Shown: piece by piece, positions 42,984 through 52,494 of the stretch
Layout: each line of letters begins with the position of its first letter
Position numbering within the stretch: the stretch's first letter is position 1
NCBI RefSeq assembly: GCF_008373765.1
Contig: NZ_VUJW01000003.1
Span: 434,001-498,000 of the forward strand
Source: Nocardioides antri
GTDB lineage: Bacteria > Actinomycetota > Actinomycetes > Propionibacteriales > Nocardioidaceae
Direction: 5' to 3'
DNA: 64,000 nucleotides
Notes under the pieces: generated by a model
Told to the model about the DNA's origin: nothing
What the model saw: the letters and a program-made list of their open reading frames with translations, nothing else
Databases searched by the model: none
Position numbers and translations under genes: made by a program

Positions 42984-43967
42984 ATGTCAGTTCGACCAGT
43001 CGACGTAGTCGTCGCCGGTGGTGGCGGCTTCATCGGCGGCCACCTGGTGGCCGACCTGCTCGCGCAGGGGAAGACGGTGCGCTCGGTGGACGTCAAGCCG
43101 AGCGACGAGTGGTACCAGGTGCACCCCGACGCCGAGAACGTCCAGCTCGACCTGTCGCTGCGCGAGAACGCGTTCGCTGCGTCCGAGGGCGCCGGCGAGG
43201 TCTACATGCTGGCGGCCGACATGGGCGGCATGGGGTTCATCGAGAACAACAAGGCCCTCTGCATGCTCTCCGTCCTGACCAGCACCCACATGCTGCAGGC
43301 CGCGCAGGAGCAGGGCGTCGAGCGGTTCTTCTACTCCTCGTCAGCATGCGTCTACGCCGCCGGCAAGCAGACCGACACCGCCGTCACCGCGCTCCGCGAG
43401 GAGGACGCCTACCCGGCCATGCCCGAGGACGGCTACGGCTGGGAGAAGCTCTTCACCGAGCGGATGTGCCGCCACTTCCGTGAGGACTTCGGCCTCGAGA
43501 CCCGGGTCGCCCGCTACCACAACGTCTACGGCCCGGAGGGCACGTGGTCCGGTGGCCGCGAGAAGGCACCGGCCGCGGTCTGCCGCAAGATCGCGACCGC
43601 TGCGCTCACCGGCGACCACAGCATCGAGATCTGGGGCGACGGCGAGCAGACCCGCAGCTTCATGTACATCGACGACTGCGTCCGCGGCTCCCAGATGATC
43701 CTCGCCTCCGACCACCTCGAGCCGATCAACCTCGGCAGCTCCGAGCTGGTCTCGATCAACCAGCTCGTCGACATCGTCGAGCGCATCGCCGGCATCAGGT
43801 GCGAGCGCAACTACAAGCTCGACGCCCCGCAGGGCGTCCGCGGCCGCAACTCCGACAACACGGTGATCAAGGAGGCCTTCGGCTGGGAGCCCTCGATCAG
43901 CCTGGCCGACGGCCTGGCGAAGACCTACGCCTGGGTCTACGACCAGGTCAAGCGCGACCTGGGCTGA
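42984..43967 (+). CDS. GDP-mannose 3,5-epimerase-like SDR
   Basis: 327 residues. NAD-binding VVAGGGGFIGGHLVADLL; then YMLAADMGGMGFIENNKAL, SSSACVYAAGKQTD and EDGYGWEKLFTERMC (Tyr-x3-Lys). The MGGMGFI segment and the YGPEGTWSGGREKAPAAVCRKI stretch match plant GDP-mannose 3,5-epimerase closely. That enzyme makes GDP-L-galactose/GDP-L-gulose from GDP-mannose. ATG at 42984 has AGGAGA 7 bases upstream. Together with gmd it points to unusual GDP-hexoses in the polymer. The 3' end overlaps the convergent ligase gene by 20 bases. Confidence 0.92.
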   Translation: MSVRPVDVVVAGGGGFIGGHLVADLLAQGKTVRSVDVKPSDEWYQVHPDAENVQLDLSLRENAFAASEGAGEVYMLAADMGGMGFIENNKALCMLSVLTSTHMLQAAQEQGVERFFYSSSACVYAAGKQTDTAVTALREEDAYPAMPEDGYGWEKLFTERMCRHFREDFGLETRVARYHNVYGPEGTWSGGREKAPAAVCRKIATAALTGDHSIEIWGDGEQTRSFMYIDDCVRGSQMILASDHLEPINLGSSELVSINQLVDIVERIAGIRCERNYKLDAPQGVRGRNSDNTVIKEAFGWEPSISLADGLAKTYAWVYDQVKRDLG

Positions 43968-45255
43968 CCGGCTCCTGCGGCGTGTGCGCCGGTTCGACCT
44001 CGGGGTCGGCCGGCGCATCGTGCATTTCATGGCGCACCAGCAGCAGCCCGGCCAGCGCTGCCGGCACCCACACCGTCCGGTCCCACAGGCCCGGGAACGT
44101 CGGCGCGACGCCGATGAAGGCCCAGATGAGATAGCTCAGCCTGCGCATCGGGTGCAGGGAGAACAGCGGTCGGGCGAGGGTGAACAGCACGACCAGGTAG
44201 CCGAGCAGCCCGAAGATCCCGATGGCGACCGCCGCCTCGAGGAAGACGTTGTGGATCAGCTCGATCTCACGGAAGCCCGTCCCCAGGATCGGCGACTGCC
44301 AGAAGCGTTCGAGACCATCCGCCAGCGCGTCCTCCCGGATCCGGTCCGAGCCGGTGGCGGTCCCTCCGCCCCGCAACCGGCCGATCGCCGACTCCTCCCC
44401 GCTCACGTCGACCAGGAAGGGGATGCTCAGGACTCCGCAGGCTCCCACGGCGGCCAGGCCCACCCCCATCAGAGCGGAGCGCTCGACCAGCGGGATCAGC
44501 AGGATCAGCGCGCCGAGCACCACGATCGCCGCCCGACTGCCGCTCATGCTGATGGACACCACGCCGAGCGCGGCGAACCCCAGCAGGACCACGCGGGGGG
44601 CGACGTTCTCGTACTGCCGGAGCAGGAACAGGACGGCGGCGATCGTGGCGAGGCCGGCCAGGCCGAACGCGTTGGGGTGATGGGTGAAGCCGTCGTACCT
44701 GTCGGCGAAGGCCGCGCCCTCCACCACCGCCTTGGCTGTGCTGATCGTGTGCCCCACCAGGTAGGCCCACAGGAGCAGGCAGACGGTCGACACCCGCGGG
44801 CGCCACCACGCGAAGAACAGCGGCAGCACGCCGATGAAGAAGAGCCACTGGATGGCGTAGAACGCGTTGGTGAACAGGTCGCCCGTGACCATGACGGCCA
44901 CCAGGCTGGTGATCGCGACGAGGAGGAGGCCGACCAGGTAGGTGGTGGGCACCTGCAGCCGGTGCTGGATGACGGTGGGCAGGAGGTGGATGATCCCGGC
45001 GATGACGAACACGTCCGTGGGCGGGATCCCGCCCGTGAGGTTCTCGAAGCCGCGGTACATCGGTGCGAAGGCGAACGCGGCCATCATGCAGGCGATGCCG
45101 GTCGTACGAGCGCCGAAGGTGACCACGAAGGCGAGGTAGAGGGCGGCCACGACGGCCGCCCCGGCGTAGGCGAGGCCCTGGGTGGCGACCGCGGAGAGGC
45201 CCGCGACGAGGACGGCGGCACCGATCGTCAGCAGGACGCCACGATTCGGTCTCAC
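43948..45255 (-). CDS. O-antigen ligase/polymerase family membrane protein
   Basis: 435 residues, 10-12 transmembrane segments with one large extracytoplasmic loop near the C-terminal third. Within it, SGSRAAIVVLGALILLIPLV and the loop around SPILGTGFREIELIHNVFLEAAVAIG are the Wzy_C/O-antigen-ligase signature (conserved Arg and the H-N pair). It would polymerise repeat units or join the finished glycan to its lipid or cell-wall acceptor at the outer face of the membrane. It is the only polymerase/ligase candidate in the locus. Confidence 0.86.
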   Translation of the reverse strand: MRPNRGVLLTIGAAVLVAGLSAVATQGLAYAGAAVVAALYLAFVVTFGARTTGIACMMAAFAFAPMYRGFENLTGGIPPTDVFVIAGIIHLLPTVIQHRLQVPTTYLVGLLLVAITSLVAVMVTGDLFTNAFYAIQWLFFIGVLPLFFAWWRPRVSTVCLLLWAYLVGHTISTAKAVVEGAAFADRYDGFTHHPNAFGLAGLATIAAVLFLLRQYENVAPRVVLLGFAALGVVSISMSGSRAAIVVLGALILLIPLVERSALMGVGLAAVGACGVLSIPFLVDVSGEESAIGRLRGGGTATGSDRIREDALADGLERFWQSPILGTGFREIELIHNVFLEAAVAIGIFGLLGYLVVLFTLARPLFSLHPMRRLSYLIWAFIGVAPTFPGLWDRTVWVPAALAGLLLVRHEMHDAPADPEVEPAHTPQEPVSPGRA

Positions 45256-45293
45256 CTGGTTCCTCCCGCCGGACGCGTCGCCCGGAGTCTAGA

Positions 45294-45569
45294 TCAGCCT
45301 CCGGCGAACGGCGGCAGGAACTCGACCGTCGCTCCAGGGGGTACGTCGACAGAGCCCGGGTCCTGGGTCGCCACGGGCTGGTCGCCGACGAGGACCGAGC
45401 ACACCCCGAGCACGTCCTCGAGCCGCGACCCGGCGTGGCGTCGTACGACCTCGGCGCGGAGCTCGGCCAGGGTGATCGGGCCCGCGACGTCGACCGTGTC
45501 CTCCGCCACACCGGCTGCAGACCGCGCAGCGGCCCAGTAGCGCACCCGGATGACCTGCGTCTCACTCAC
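45294..45569 (-). CDS. MoaD/ThiS-family sulfur carrier protein
   Basis: 91 residues, ubiquitin-like beta-grasp: [46 protein letters not shown], ending in the double Gly that is activated as a thiocarboxylate. The pattern matches MoaD-like carriers for molybdopterin or related thiolation. GTG at 45569 is chosen from the conserved start; the frame could run further upstream. It is divergent from glnR, with a 119-base shared gap. No cognate E1-like or MoaE gene is in the window. Confidence 0.88.
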   Translation of the reverse strand: MSETQVIRVRYWAAARSAAGVAEDTVDVAGPITLAELRAEVVRRHAGSRLEDVLGVCSVLVGDQPVATQDPGSVDVPPGATVEFLPPFAGG

Positions 45570-45575
45570 CGTCGC

Positions 45576-45613
45576 TTCCCTTCCCCGTGACCCGTTGGTT
45601 TCTGTATCGTCCC
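45576..45613. promoter_or_regulatory. glnR: Possible GlnR box between moaD-like and glnR genes
   Basis: On the minus strand the order GGGAC-n6-GAAAC-n6-GTCAC-n6-GGGAA appears, resembling the alternating GTnAC/GAAAC pattern with 6-base spacers reported for GlnR sites. Two of four units match well, two poorly. Confidence 0.3.
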
Positions 45614-45688
45614 CGAAAGGAAAACCGGCCGAGGCCCAGTGTTGCGTTTCGGTCTCTCTACGGCACAACGTGCCAGGAGGAGACCCGG

Positions 45689-46441
45689 ATGAGCACTCTT
45701 CTGCTCCTGACCAGCGCCCTGCAACCCTCAGCCGAGGTACTGCCCGGACTCGCGCTCCTCGGCCACCAGGTGAAGATCCTGCCTGCCGAGGGCAGCGCGC
45801 TGCTCGAGGCGCCCGAGTCCGACCTGGTGCTGGTCGACGGCCGCCAGGACCTCGCCGGCTCCCGTGACCTCTGCCGGCTGATCCGCACGACCGGCACCGA
45901 CGTCCCGGTCATCCTGGTCGCGACCGAGGGCGGCCTCGCCGTCGTGTCCCACGACTGGGGCATGGACGACGTCGTGCTCCACACCTGCGGACCCGCCGAG
46001 CTCGAGGCGCGGATCAAGCTGGCCATCGGCCGGCTGGCCGCGGCCCGCGAGGCGGCCGACCCCGACGCACACGTGATCCGCTCCGGCGAGGTCGTCGTCG
46101 ACGACGCGACCTACACCGCGAAGGTGGGCGGCCGCGTGCTCGACCTCACCTTCAAGGAGTTCGAGCTGCTGAAGTTCCTGGCCCAGCACCCCGGTCGGGT
46201 GTTCTCACGCCAGCAGCTGCTCCAGGAGGTGTGGGGGTACGACTACTTCGGCGGCACCCGCACCGTCGACGTGCACGTGCGCCGGCTGCGCGCCAAGCTC
46301 GGCCCCGAGAACGAGACCCTCATCGGCACCGTCCGCAACGTCGGCTACCGCTTCGTGCTGCCGACCAAGGACGGCCCGAGGGACAAGGCCGCCTCCGACA
46401 ACACCGCCGCCGACCGGGCGAACGAGTCGGCCGACGCCTGA
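45689..46441 (+). CDS. glnR: GlnR, orphan OmpR-type nitrogen regulator
   Basis: 250 residues, closely resembling Streptomyces Gln[21 protein letters not shown] at the start, VLVDGRQDL and [20 protein letters not shown] in an atypical receiver, and the winged helix [20 protein letters not shown] with [20 protein letters not shown]. The receiver lacks the usual Lys of two-component regulators and no sensor kinase is near, as known for GlnR, which works as an unphosphorylated dimer. It controls glutamine synthetase, ammonium and nitrate genes. ATG at 45689 has AGGAGGAG 6 bases upstream. Confidence 0.96.
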   Translation: MSTLLLLTSALQPSAEVLPGLALLGHQVKILPAEGSALLEAPESDLVLVDGRQDLAGSRDLCRLIRTTGTDVPVILVATEGGLAVVSHDWGMDDVVLHTCGPAELEARIKLAIGRLAAAREAADPDAHVIRSGEVVVDDATYTAKVGGRVLDLTFKEFELLKFLAQHPGRVFSRQQLLQEVWGYDYFGGTRTVDVHVRRLRAKLGPENETLIGTVRNVGYRFVLPTKDGPRDKAASDNTAADRANESADA

Positions 46442-46456
46442 CCTAGGGTTTCGGGG

Positions 46457-47329
46457 ATGACTCCCCCGGACCAGCTCGCCGCGATCGAGGACGTACGACG
46501 CGCCTGCAGGTCCGTCGACGGGCACGACCCGGTCGACGAGGCTGTGCACCTGCGGCTCAAGAACCACGGGCTCGCGGACACCGCGGCCTGGGTGGAGACC
46601 GACGGCTTCGCGCTCCGGCACGGGACGGCGCTCGACCTCGCGGTGGCACCGGAGGCCCGCGGTCGCGGCACGGGCAGCCGGCTGGCCGGCCTGGCGGCGG
46701 CCGAGCCCGGCGAGCTGACGGCGTGGTCGCACGGCGACCACCCGGCGGCCCGGGTGCTCGCCGCGCGCCTGGGGTTTGCCCGCACGCGAGAGCTGTGGGT
46801 GATGCGGCGGGCGTCCGTCGTACCCCTGCCGTCGGCGGAGACCCCGCCCGGCGTGACGATCCGCGACTACGGCGCGGCCGACGCGGACGCGCTGCTCGCC
46901 GTCAACGCGGCCGCCTTCGCCGCGCACCCCGAGCAGGGATCCATGTCGCGGGCCGACCTCGCCGAGCGGATGGCCGAGCCGTGGTTCGACCCGGCCGGCC
47001 TGCTGCTCGCGGTCGGTCCCGAGGGTGAGCTCCTCGGCTTCCACTGGACGAAGCGGCACGACCGGGACCACGGCGAGGTCTACGTGATCGGCGTCGCGCC
47101 CGCGGCACACGGCCGCGGCATCGGGCGGATGCTGACCATCGCCGGGCTCCACCACCTCGCGAGCCGCGGTGTGGCCGAGGTCCATCTCTACGTCGAGTCC
47201 GACAACCGGCCGGCGCTCGCGCTCTACTCGGGCCTCGGATTCACCCATGCGGCCCCGGACACGCACGTGCAGTACCGGCGCCCGTCCCATGGGTCGCAAC
47301 CGGCACCTGAAACCCCTTCGTCCGGATAG
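46457..47329 (+). CDS. mshD: Mycothiol synthase (MshD), double GNAT
   Basis: 290 residues with two acetyltransferase domains. The N-terminal one carries LDLAVAPEARGRGTGSRLAG (acetyl-CoA motif, about residue 60), the C-terminal one VYVIGVAPAAHGRGIGRMLT (about residue 207) with the LALYSGLGF end. MshD acetylates the cysteinyl intermediate to make mycothiol, the main thiol of actinobacteria. It lies 15 bases after glnR, as in Streptomyces. Length and domain order are family-typical. Confidence 0.95.
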   Translation: MTPPDQLAAIEDVRRACRSVDGHDPVDEAVHLRLKNHGLADTAAWVETDGFALRHGTALDLAVAPEARGRGTGSRLAGLAAAEPGELTAWSHGDHPAARVLAARLGFARTRELWVMRRASVVPLPSAETPPGVTIRDYGAADADALLAVNAAAFAAHPEQGSMSRADLAERMAEPWFDPAGLLLAVGPEGELLGFHWTKRHDRDHGEVYVIGVAPAAHGRGIGRMLTIAGLHHLASRGVAEVHLYVESDNRPALALYSGLGFTHAAPDTHVQYRRPSHGSQPAPETPSSG

Positions 47330-47340
47330 CATCGATCCCT

Positions 47341-50300
47341 ATGAGCTCGGTCACCGACGACGAGCCTGCGCCGGACGGCAGCGGGCTCGATGAGCCGCGC
47401 CGCGGACGCGGTCGTCGTGGCCTGCCCTGGCGCCGACGCGACGAGGACGCACCGGAGGTCGCCGAGCTCGACCCCGAGGACGTCGAGGCCTTCATCCGGC
47501 GCAGCGCGGCGGTCGAGCACGACGAGGACGAGGACTCGTCCCCGGACGACAAGGCTCCCACGGCTGACGAGACCGACGAGGTGGACGGGGCCTACAAGCC
47601 CGATGAGCACAACGAGCCCGACGAGGAGCCGGAAGGGCTGACCGGCGACATCGCGGCCCGCGTGGCGAGCCGCGGCCGCGAGGAGCCGCGGGAGTACGCC
47701 GAGTTCGCGCCCGAGGGCGATGCCGACGTCGACTGGTCCGCCGCCGTCGTGTCGCAGCACGCCGAGAGCACCCCGTCCGACGTGGAGCCGGCGTCCGAGC
47801 CCGACATCGACGCCGCCCGGAAGGTCATCGCCGACGCGCTCGACATCGGGTTCGCCGAGCCGCTGCCCGGCGAGCCCCCGCATCGCAAGCTGTGGCCTCG
47901 GCGGCGCGGTGACGTCGTGGTCCCCCGTGCCGAGACGCCGGACGACGACGGCGCGGAGGCGCCGCCGGTCGACGCCGCGCACACCGAGGCGGTCGCCGCC
48001 CTCGCTGCCCAGCTGCGACGCGACGCCGAGATGGCCGCCGCCGAGCAGGCGGCCGAGCGGATCGCGGCGGAGGAAGCAGCCGAGCGGGCCGCACGGGCTC
48101 GCGAGGAGGCCGACCGGCTCGCGGAGGAGCAGGCCGACCTCGCGGCGCAGGCCAGTCGCGCCCGGGCGGAGGCCGAGGAGGTCGCGCGGCAGGAGGCGAT
48201 CGCCCGCGAGGCCGCGGAGGCCGCGGCCCGCGAGCGGGCGGAGCTCGCCGACGCCGAGTTCGCGCGACGCGAGGAGGCCGAGCGCCACGCCGAGGAGCAG
48301 GCAGCGCGTGCCGCTGCCGCACACGCCGAGCGGGTCGAGGCGGAAGAGTTCGCCCGCCAGCAGGCGGCGCTCGCCGCCGAGGCGGCCACCGCCCGGCAGG
48401 AGGCCGAGACGGCGGCCGAGGAGTTCGCCGTGTTCGCCCGCCGTGCCCACGAGGAACGCGCAGCCGCCGAGGACCGCGCCCGGGCAGTGGCCGAGGCGGC
48501 GGCCGCGGCAGCCGCCGAGCACGCCGAGTTCGCGCGCCGGATGCTCGAGGAGCGCGAGGCGACCGAGCGCAGCTCGGCCGAGATCGCGACAGCGCGGGCT
48601 GCGGCCGAGGAGTCGGCCCGCCAGCAGGCGGCGCTCGCCGAGCAGGCCTTCCTGGCGGCCGAGGCCGCCCAGGAGCGGGCGCGCCAGGCCGCCGAGGAGG
48701 CAGCCGCCAGCGCCGCCCAGCACGGCGCACGAGCCCAGGAGGCCGTCGAGCAGCGCGCGATCGCCGAGGCGGCCGCGGCGGACCACGCGCGCCTGGCCGC
48801 GGAGGCCCACCAGGCGCGCGAGGCCGCCGAGATCGCCGCTCAGGAGCAGGCCGAGCTGGCCCGGATCGCGCTCGAGACCGCCGAGGCCGCCGAGATGCGG
48901 GCCCAGGCGGCGGCCGCCCGGGCGGAGGAGCAGGTCGAGGCCCGGCTCGCCGCCGACGAGTCCGCCGCCCAGCAGGCGCGGGCCGCGGCCGATGCCCACG
49001 AGGCCCGCCGGCTCGCCGAGGAGGCCGCCCGCGAGCAGGTCGAGCTCGCCCGCGAGGCCCAGGCCGCGGCCGCGGCCGCCCACCAGTCCGCAGCCGCGCT
49101 CGCCGACGAGAAGACGGCCGCGACCGAGGCGCTCCTCGAGGCCGAACGCATCGCGACCGAGGCCAACCGCGCCCGGGCCGACGCCGAGAACCGCGCGAGT
49201 GAGGCCCTCTCCGAGCTCGAGCGGTCCCTGGTCGCGCAGCAGACCGCGATCGCGAACGTCCAGGCAGACCTGCTGCGTGCCGAGCAGCAGGCCCTCGAGC
49301 ACGCCCAGGCACGGGTCGCCGCCGAGCAGCTCGCCGCCGAGCAGGCCCAGGCGCGGGCCGAGGCCGAGACCCGCGCAGCCGCGCTCGCGCACGAGATCGA
49401 GCAGGCGCGCGCCCGCGCCGTCTCCCTCGAGGCCGAGACCGCTGCGGCCCACGCCCGCGCCGAGGAGGAGATGCAGGCCGCCGCCGAGGCGCGGCGCGAG
49501 TTCGAGGAGCGTGCCGCAGCCGAAGCCCGGCGCGAGGCCGAGGAGCGTGCCGCCGCCGCTTCCGCCGCTGCGGCGCTCGCGGCGGCCGAGGTGGAGCCCG
49601 AGGCTCTCGTCGTGCCCGAGCCGGAGCCGGAGCCGGAGGTGCAGGCAGAGGACGAGGTCGACGCACCGACAGCGACCGGCGGCATGGACGTCGAGAGCCT
49701 CCTCGACCGCTGGACCGCCCTCACGGCGCCTGCCGCGACGCCGGACGGTGCGCGCCGGGCCGAGCCGGAGGGGGCTGACGAGACCCTGGCGGAGACGACC
49801 GCCGACGAGACCCCGGACGAGGCGGCCTCCGCGGAGCCGGTCGCCGACGGTGAGTCGCTCCTCGACCGGTGGGCCGGCTCGTGGACCGGCGCACGTCCGT
49901 TCCCGGAGACGACCGAGCCCCCTGAGCCCGAGCCGGCCGACGAGGTCGTGGCCCTGCACGAGGACCACGACCCGCTGACCAGCCCGGTCTACGCCGAGCC
50001 GCTCGTCACGGTCGAGGAGGAGGAAGAGGGCGAGGTCTTCGACTTCGACGAGGACTTGGCGGCCGACGAGGACGAGCTCGTCGCACACGACGTGGCGGCC
50101 GAGGACCTGGTCGAGGACGAGGACCTGGTCGAGGACGAGGACCTGGTTGAGGCCGAGGACCTGGTCGAGGACGAGGACGAGGACAAAGCGGGCGAGGACC
50201 TGGTCGACGAGGACCTGGTGGAGGACGAGGTCGAAGCGGCCGAGGACCTGGTCGAGGAGCCCGAGGCCGACCAGGACGACCTCGCCGAGGATCTGGTCGA

Positions 50301-50790
50301 GGAGGAGCCCGAGCCGGAGCCGGAGCCGAAGCCGGAGCCCGAGCCGGTCGCGGCCGGCAAGCACACGCCGTACCACTCGAAGCGCGGCAGCGGCATCATG
50401 CCGCTGGTGGCGATCGCCGCGGCGCTCGCCTGCGCGGCCGTCGTCGGGAAGTTCGCGCTGGACGGCACGCTTCGCGACGACATCCCGTTGAACGCGTCGC
50501 TGAGTGCCGCCTCGTTCATCCTGCTGATGTACGCCCTCCGGGCCATCGGCAACACCCGCACCGTGCACCTCGACGACCACGGCGTCCTCAAGGTCGTCAT
50601 CGGCGACTTCAGCAGCCGCTTCGACCTGACCAGCCCGAGCACGCAGCTCGAGCAGGTCGGCACCCCCGGGCAGCGCGGCTGGAAGATCCTGATCCTCCGC
50701 CGGAGCATGGCGCCGGTCGAGATCGACAGCAAGTCCGTCGACCCCCGCACGTTCGTCGAGGCCCTACGTCAATGGCGACCGAACCTCTAG
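47341..50790 (+). CDS. Giant Ala/Glu-rich coiled-coil membrane protein with C-terminal PH-like domain
   Basis: 1149 residues. Regions in order: an acidic N-terminus (about 1-200); a very long coiled coil (about 213-750) dominated by AEE/AERA-type repeats (EQAAERIAAEEAAERAARAR); acidic and proline stretches (PEPEPEPEVQAEDEV); short repeats built on EDLVEDEDLVE (about 920-985); two transmembrane helices (about 1017-1040 and 1050-1070); and a C-terminal ~75-residue domain. That last domain is shared with the next gene (see there). The coiled coil could span tens of nanometres. No enzymatic motif. ATG at 47341, 11 bases after mshD. Function unknown; an envelope or cell-division scaffold is one option. 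Paralogue downstream. Confidence 0.8.
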   Translation: MSSVTDDEPAPDGSGLDEPRRGRGRRGLPWRRRDEDAPEVAELDPEDVEAFIRRSAAVEHDEDEDSSPDDKAPTADETDEVDGAYKPDEHNEPDEEPEGLTGDIAARVASRGREEPREYAEFAPEGDADVDWSAAVVSQHAESTPSDVEPASEPDIDAARKVIADALDIGFAEPLPGEPPHRKLWPRRRGDVVVPRAETPDDDGAEAPPVDAAHTEAVAALAAQLRRDAEMAAAEQAAERIAAEEAAERAARAREEADRLAEEQADLAAQASRARAEAEEVARQEAIAREAAEAAARERAELADAEFARREEAERHAEEQAARAAAAHAERVEAEEFARQQAALAAEAATARQEAETAAEEFAVFARRAHEERAAAEDRARAVAEAAAAAAAEHAEFARRMLEEREATERSSAEIATARAAAEESARQQAALAEQAFLAAEAAQERARQAAEEAAASAAQHGARAQEAVEQRAIAEAAAADHARLAAEAHQAREAAEIAAQEQAELARIALETAEAAEMRAQAAAARAEEQVEARLAADESAAQQARAAADAHEARRLAEEAAREQVELAREAQAAAAAAHQSAAALADEKTAATEALLEAERIATEANRARADAENRASEALSELERSLVAQQTAIANVQADLLRAEQQALEHAQARVAAEQLAAEQAQARAEAETRAAALAHEIEQARARAVSLEAETAAAHARAEEEMQAAAEARREFEERAAAEARREAEERAAAASAAAALAAAEVEPEALVVPEPEPEPEVQAEDEVDAPTATGGMDVESLLDRWTALTAPAATPDGARRAEPEGADETLAETTADETPDEAASAEPVADGESLLDRWAGSWTGARPFPETTEPPEPEPADEVVALHEDHDPLTSPVYAEPLVTVEEEEEGEVFDFDEDLAADEDELVAHDVAAEDLVEDEDLVEDEDLVEAEDLVEDEDEDKAGEDLVDEDLVEDEVEAAEDLVEEPEADQDDLAEDLVEEEPEPEPEPKPEPEPVAAGKHTPYHSKRGSGIMPLVAIAAALACAAVVGKFALDGTLRDDIPLNASLSAASFILLMYALRAIGNTRTVHLDDHGVLKVVIGDFSSRFDLTSPSTQLEQVGTPGQRGWKILILRRSMAPVEIDSKSVDPRTFVEALRQWRPNL
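50101..50340 (+). repeat. In-gene tandem repeats coding EDLVEDE-type units
   Basis: Nearly identical units GAGGACCTGGTCGAGGACGA recur with spacing of 18 to about 40 bases, coding EDLVE-D-E motifs, then shift to a GAGCCGGAGCCG stretch (EPEPEP). The region is prone to slippage, so copy number may vary between strains. Confidence 0.8.
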
Positions 50791-50801
50791 GAGACGCGGA
50801 G

Positions 50802-51401
50802 ATGGAGCAGGCGCAGGCAGCGCGCGATGCCCTGGCCGAGCGCTGCGCTCGTGCCGAGCAGCAGGTCACCGAACTGGAGGCCGCGCTGGCGCAGGCGAAC
50901 GCACGGATCGCCGAGCTCGAAGAAGCCGCTGCGGCGCGGATCTCGATCTTCGACGGCGCCGGCGAGACGGGATCCGCCGACTCCGGGCTGTCCGGCGACG
51001 GCAGCGACCCGCGCGTGCTCTCGATCATCCTCGCCGCCACGTCCGTGGTGGCCGGGATGGTCGCCCTCCTCGCCCTGGTCAACGGCAACCTCTTCACGCC
51101 CTTCGGCTTCGCCATGATCCTGGCCACGCTGGTGCTGGCGTACGCCGCGACCAAGACCCGCGTCCCGAGCGTCGAGGTCAGCGTCACCCACGGTGTCGTC
51201 TCCATCAGGAAGGGCGAGACGTCGTACCGCTTCGACGTCCGCAACCCGGGCACCCAGGTCGACATGGTCGGCCAGCCGGGCGACTCCTCGTGGGCCGTGT
51301 ACTTCCACCGCAAGGGCATGGACGACTTCGTCGTCGACGCCAGCATGGTCGACGCCCGCGAGTTCGCCCGTCAGCTGCGCGAGTACCGCCCCGAGCTCTG
51401 A
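50802..51401 (+). CDS. Small paralogue: coiled coil, two TM helices and shared C-terminal domain
   Basis: 199 residues: an N-terminal coiled coil (EQAQAARDALAERCARAEQQ), two transmembrane helices (about 78-98 and 104-120; ILAATSVVAGMVALLALVNG), and a C-terminal domain. This domain aligns by eye with the end of the preceding giant protein: gene A has SRFDL..PSTQ..., PGQRGW, VDPRTFVEALRQWRP; gene B has YRFDV..PGTQ..., PGDSSW, VDAREFARQLREYRP. ATG at 50802 has AGGAG 9 bases upstream; an ATG at 50772 inside the upstream gene has none. Tightly downstream, probably co-translated and interacting. Confidence 0.82.
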   Translation: MEQAQAARDALAERCARAEQQVTELEAALAQANARIAELEEAAAARISIFDGAGETGSADSGLSGDGSDPRVLSIILAATSVVAGMVALLALVNGNLFTPFGFAMILATLVLAYAATKTRVPSVEVSVTHGVVSIRKGETSYRFDVRNPGTQVDMVGQPGDSSWAVYFHRKGMDDFVVDASMVDAREFARQLREYRPEL

Positions 51402-51422
51402 CGCGGGTCCTTCTCCAGCAGG

Positions 51423-52448
51423 TCAGGCCACCGCCGCCCGCAGGCGGTCCGCGATGCGCTCGACCGCGGCCCGCGCCGTGCTGCCCACGCCGACGATGTT
51501 GAAGAACCCGTGGATCAGGTCGCTGAACCGCTCCAGCTCGACCTTCACGCCGGCGTCCTCGAGCTTGCGCGCGTAGGCCTCCCCCTCGTCGCGGAGCGGG
51601 TCGAAGCCGGCGGTGGCGACGTACGCCGGGGCGAGGCCGCTCGGGATGTCGGCGTGGATCATCGACGCCCGCGGGTCCCGCAGGTCCTCCGGCCGCGGGA
51701 GGTAGCACTTGTTGGCGCGGTCCATGAACTCACGGGTGAGGTAGAAGCCGTCCCCGAACAGGTGGAGGCTGCGGGTGTCCCGCTCCGCATCGGTGCAGGG
51801 GTAGACGAGCATCTGCCAGGCGACGGGTACGCCGTCCCGCGCCGCCGCCAGCGACACCGAGGTCGCCAGGTTCGCACCTGCCGAGTCGCCGCCGACCGCG
51901 ATCCGGCCGGGATCCGCGCCGAGCTCGACGGCGTGGTCCACCACCCAGCGGAAGCCCTCGTCGGCGTCGTCGTGCGCCGCCGGGAAGGGATGCTCGGGCC
52001 CGAGCCGGTAGGTCAGCGCGAGCACGGGCACGCCCGACCGCTCGGCGAGCAGGCGGCACGGCGCGTCGTGGGTGTCGAGCCCGCCCTCGATCCAGCCGCC
52101 GCCGTGGAAGTAGACGAGCAGTGGTCCCGGGCCGGCCGGGGCCGGTGTGCTCGGCAGGTAGTGCCGGGCGGGCCGGCCGGCGACCGACAGGTCCCGCACC
52201 TCGCCGATGCGCTGCCGGCCGCCGACCGTGGCCGTCTCGCCGACCATCCGCGCACGCATCACCGGGACCGGCACGTCCTCCTGCCGCGGCCGGGCGATCG
52301 CCTGCAACCGCAGGAGGACCTGGATGTCGCCCGCGAGCGTCTGGCCGTCGATGACCACGGGTGCTCCGGCGAGGAGCCGCCGGAGTCGCTCCGGCGCAGC
52401 CATCGCAGCTCGAAGGGCACCGTGCTCGACAGCAGTTCGCGGGCTCAC
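51423..52448 (-). CDS. Alpha/beta hydrolase, hormone-sensitive-lipase family
   Basis: 341 residues. HSL motifs in order: [19 protein letters not shown] (oxyanion loop, about residue 113), [14 protein letters not shown] (nucleophile Ser), then FDPLRDEGE (Asp) and [10 protein letters not shown] (His). A cytoplasmic esterase or acylhydrolase; natural substrate unknown. GTG at 52448, with TAGGGT 8 bases upstream, suggests a leaderless transcript. Divergent from ppk across an 85-base gap that contains the PHO box. Confidence 0.92.
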   Translation of the reverse strand: MSPRTAVEHGALRAAMAAPERLRRLLAGAPVVIDGQTLAGDIQVLLRLQAIARPRQEDVPVPVMRARMVGETATVGGRQRIGEVRDLSVAGRPARHYLPSTPAPAGPGPLLVYFHGGGWIEGGLDTHDAPCRLLAERSGVPVLALTYRLGPEHPFPAAHDDADEGFRWVVDHAVELGADPGRIAVGGDSAGANLATSVSLAAARDGVPVAWQMLVYPCTDAERDTRSLHLFGDGFYLTREFMDRANKCYLPRPEDLRDPRASMIHADIPSGLAPAYVATAGFDPLRDEGEAYARKLEDAGVKVELERFSDLIHGFFNIVGVGSTARAAVERIADRLRAAVA

Positions 52449-52494
52449 GGACAGCGACCCTAGTGGGCGGGGAGGCCGATACTCACCAGGCGGA

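Noticed and set aside
47224-50580. A very long minus-strand open frame (over 1100 codons) opposite the coiled-coil gene
   Set aside because: Its Leu/Gly-rich product is the complement of Ala/Glu repeats. The plus strand has the start spacing after mshD, TM helices and a paralogue, so that strand is the real one.
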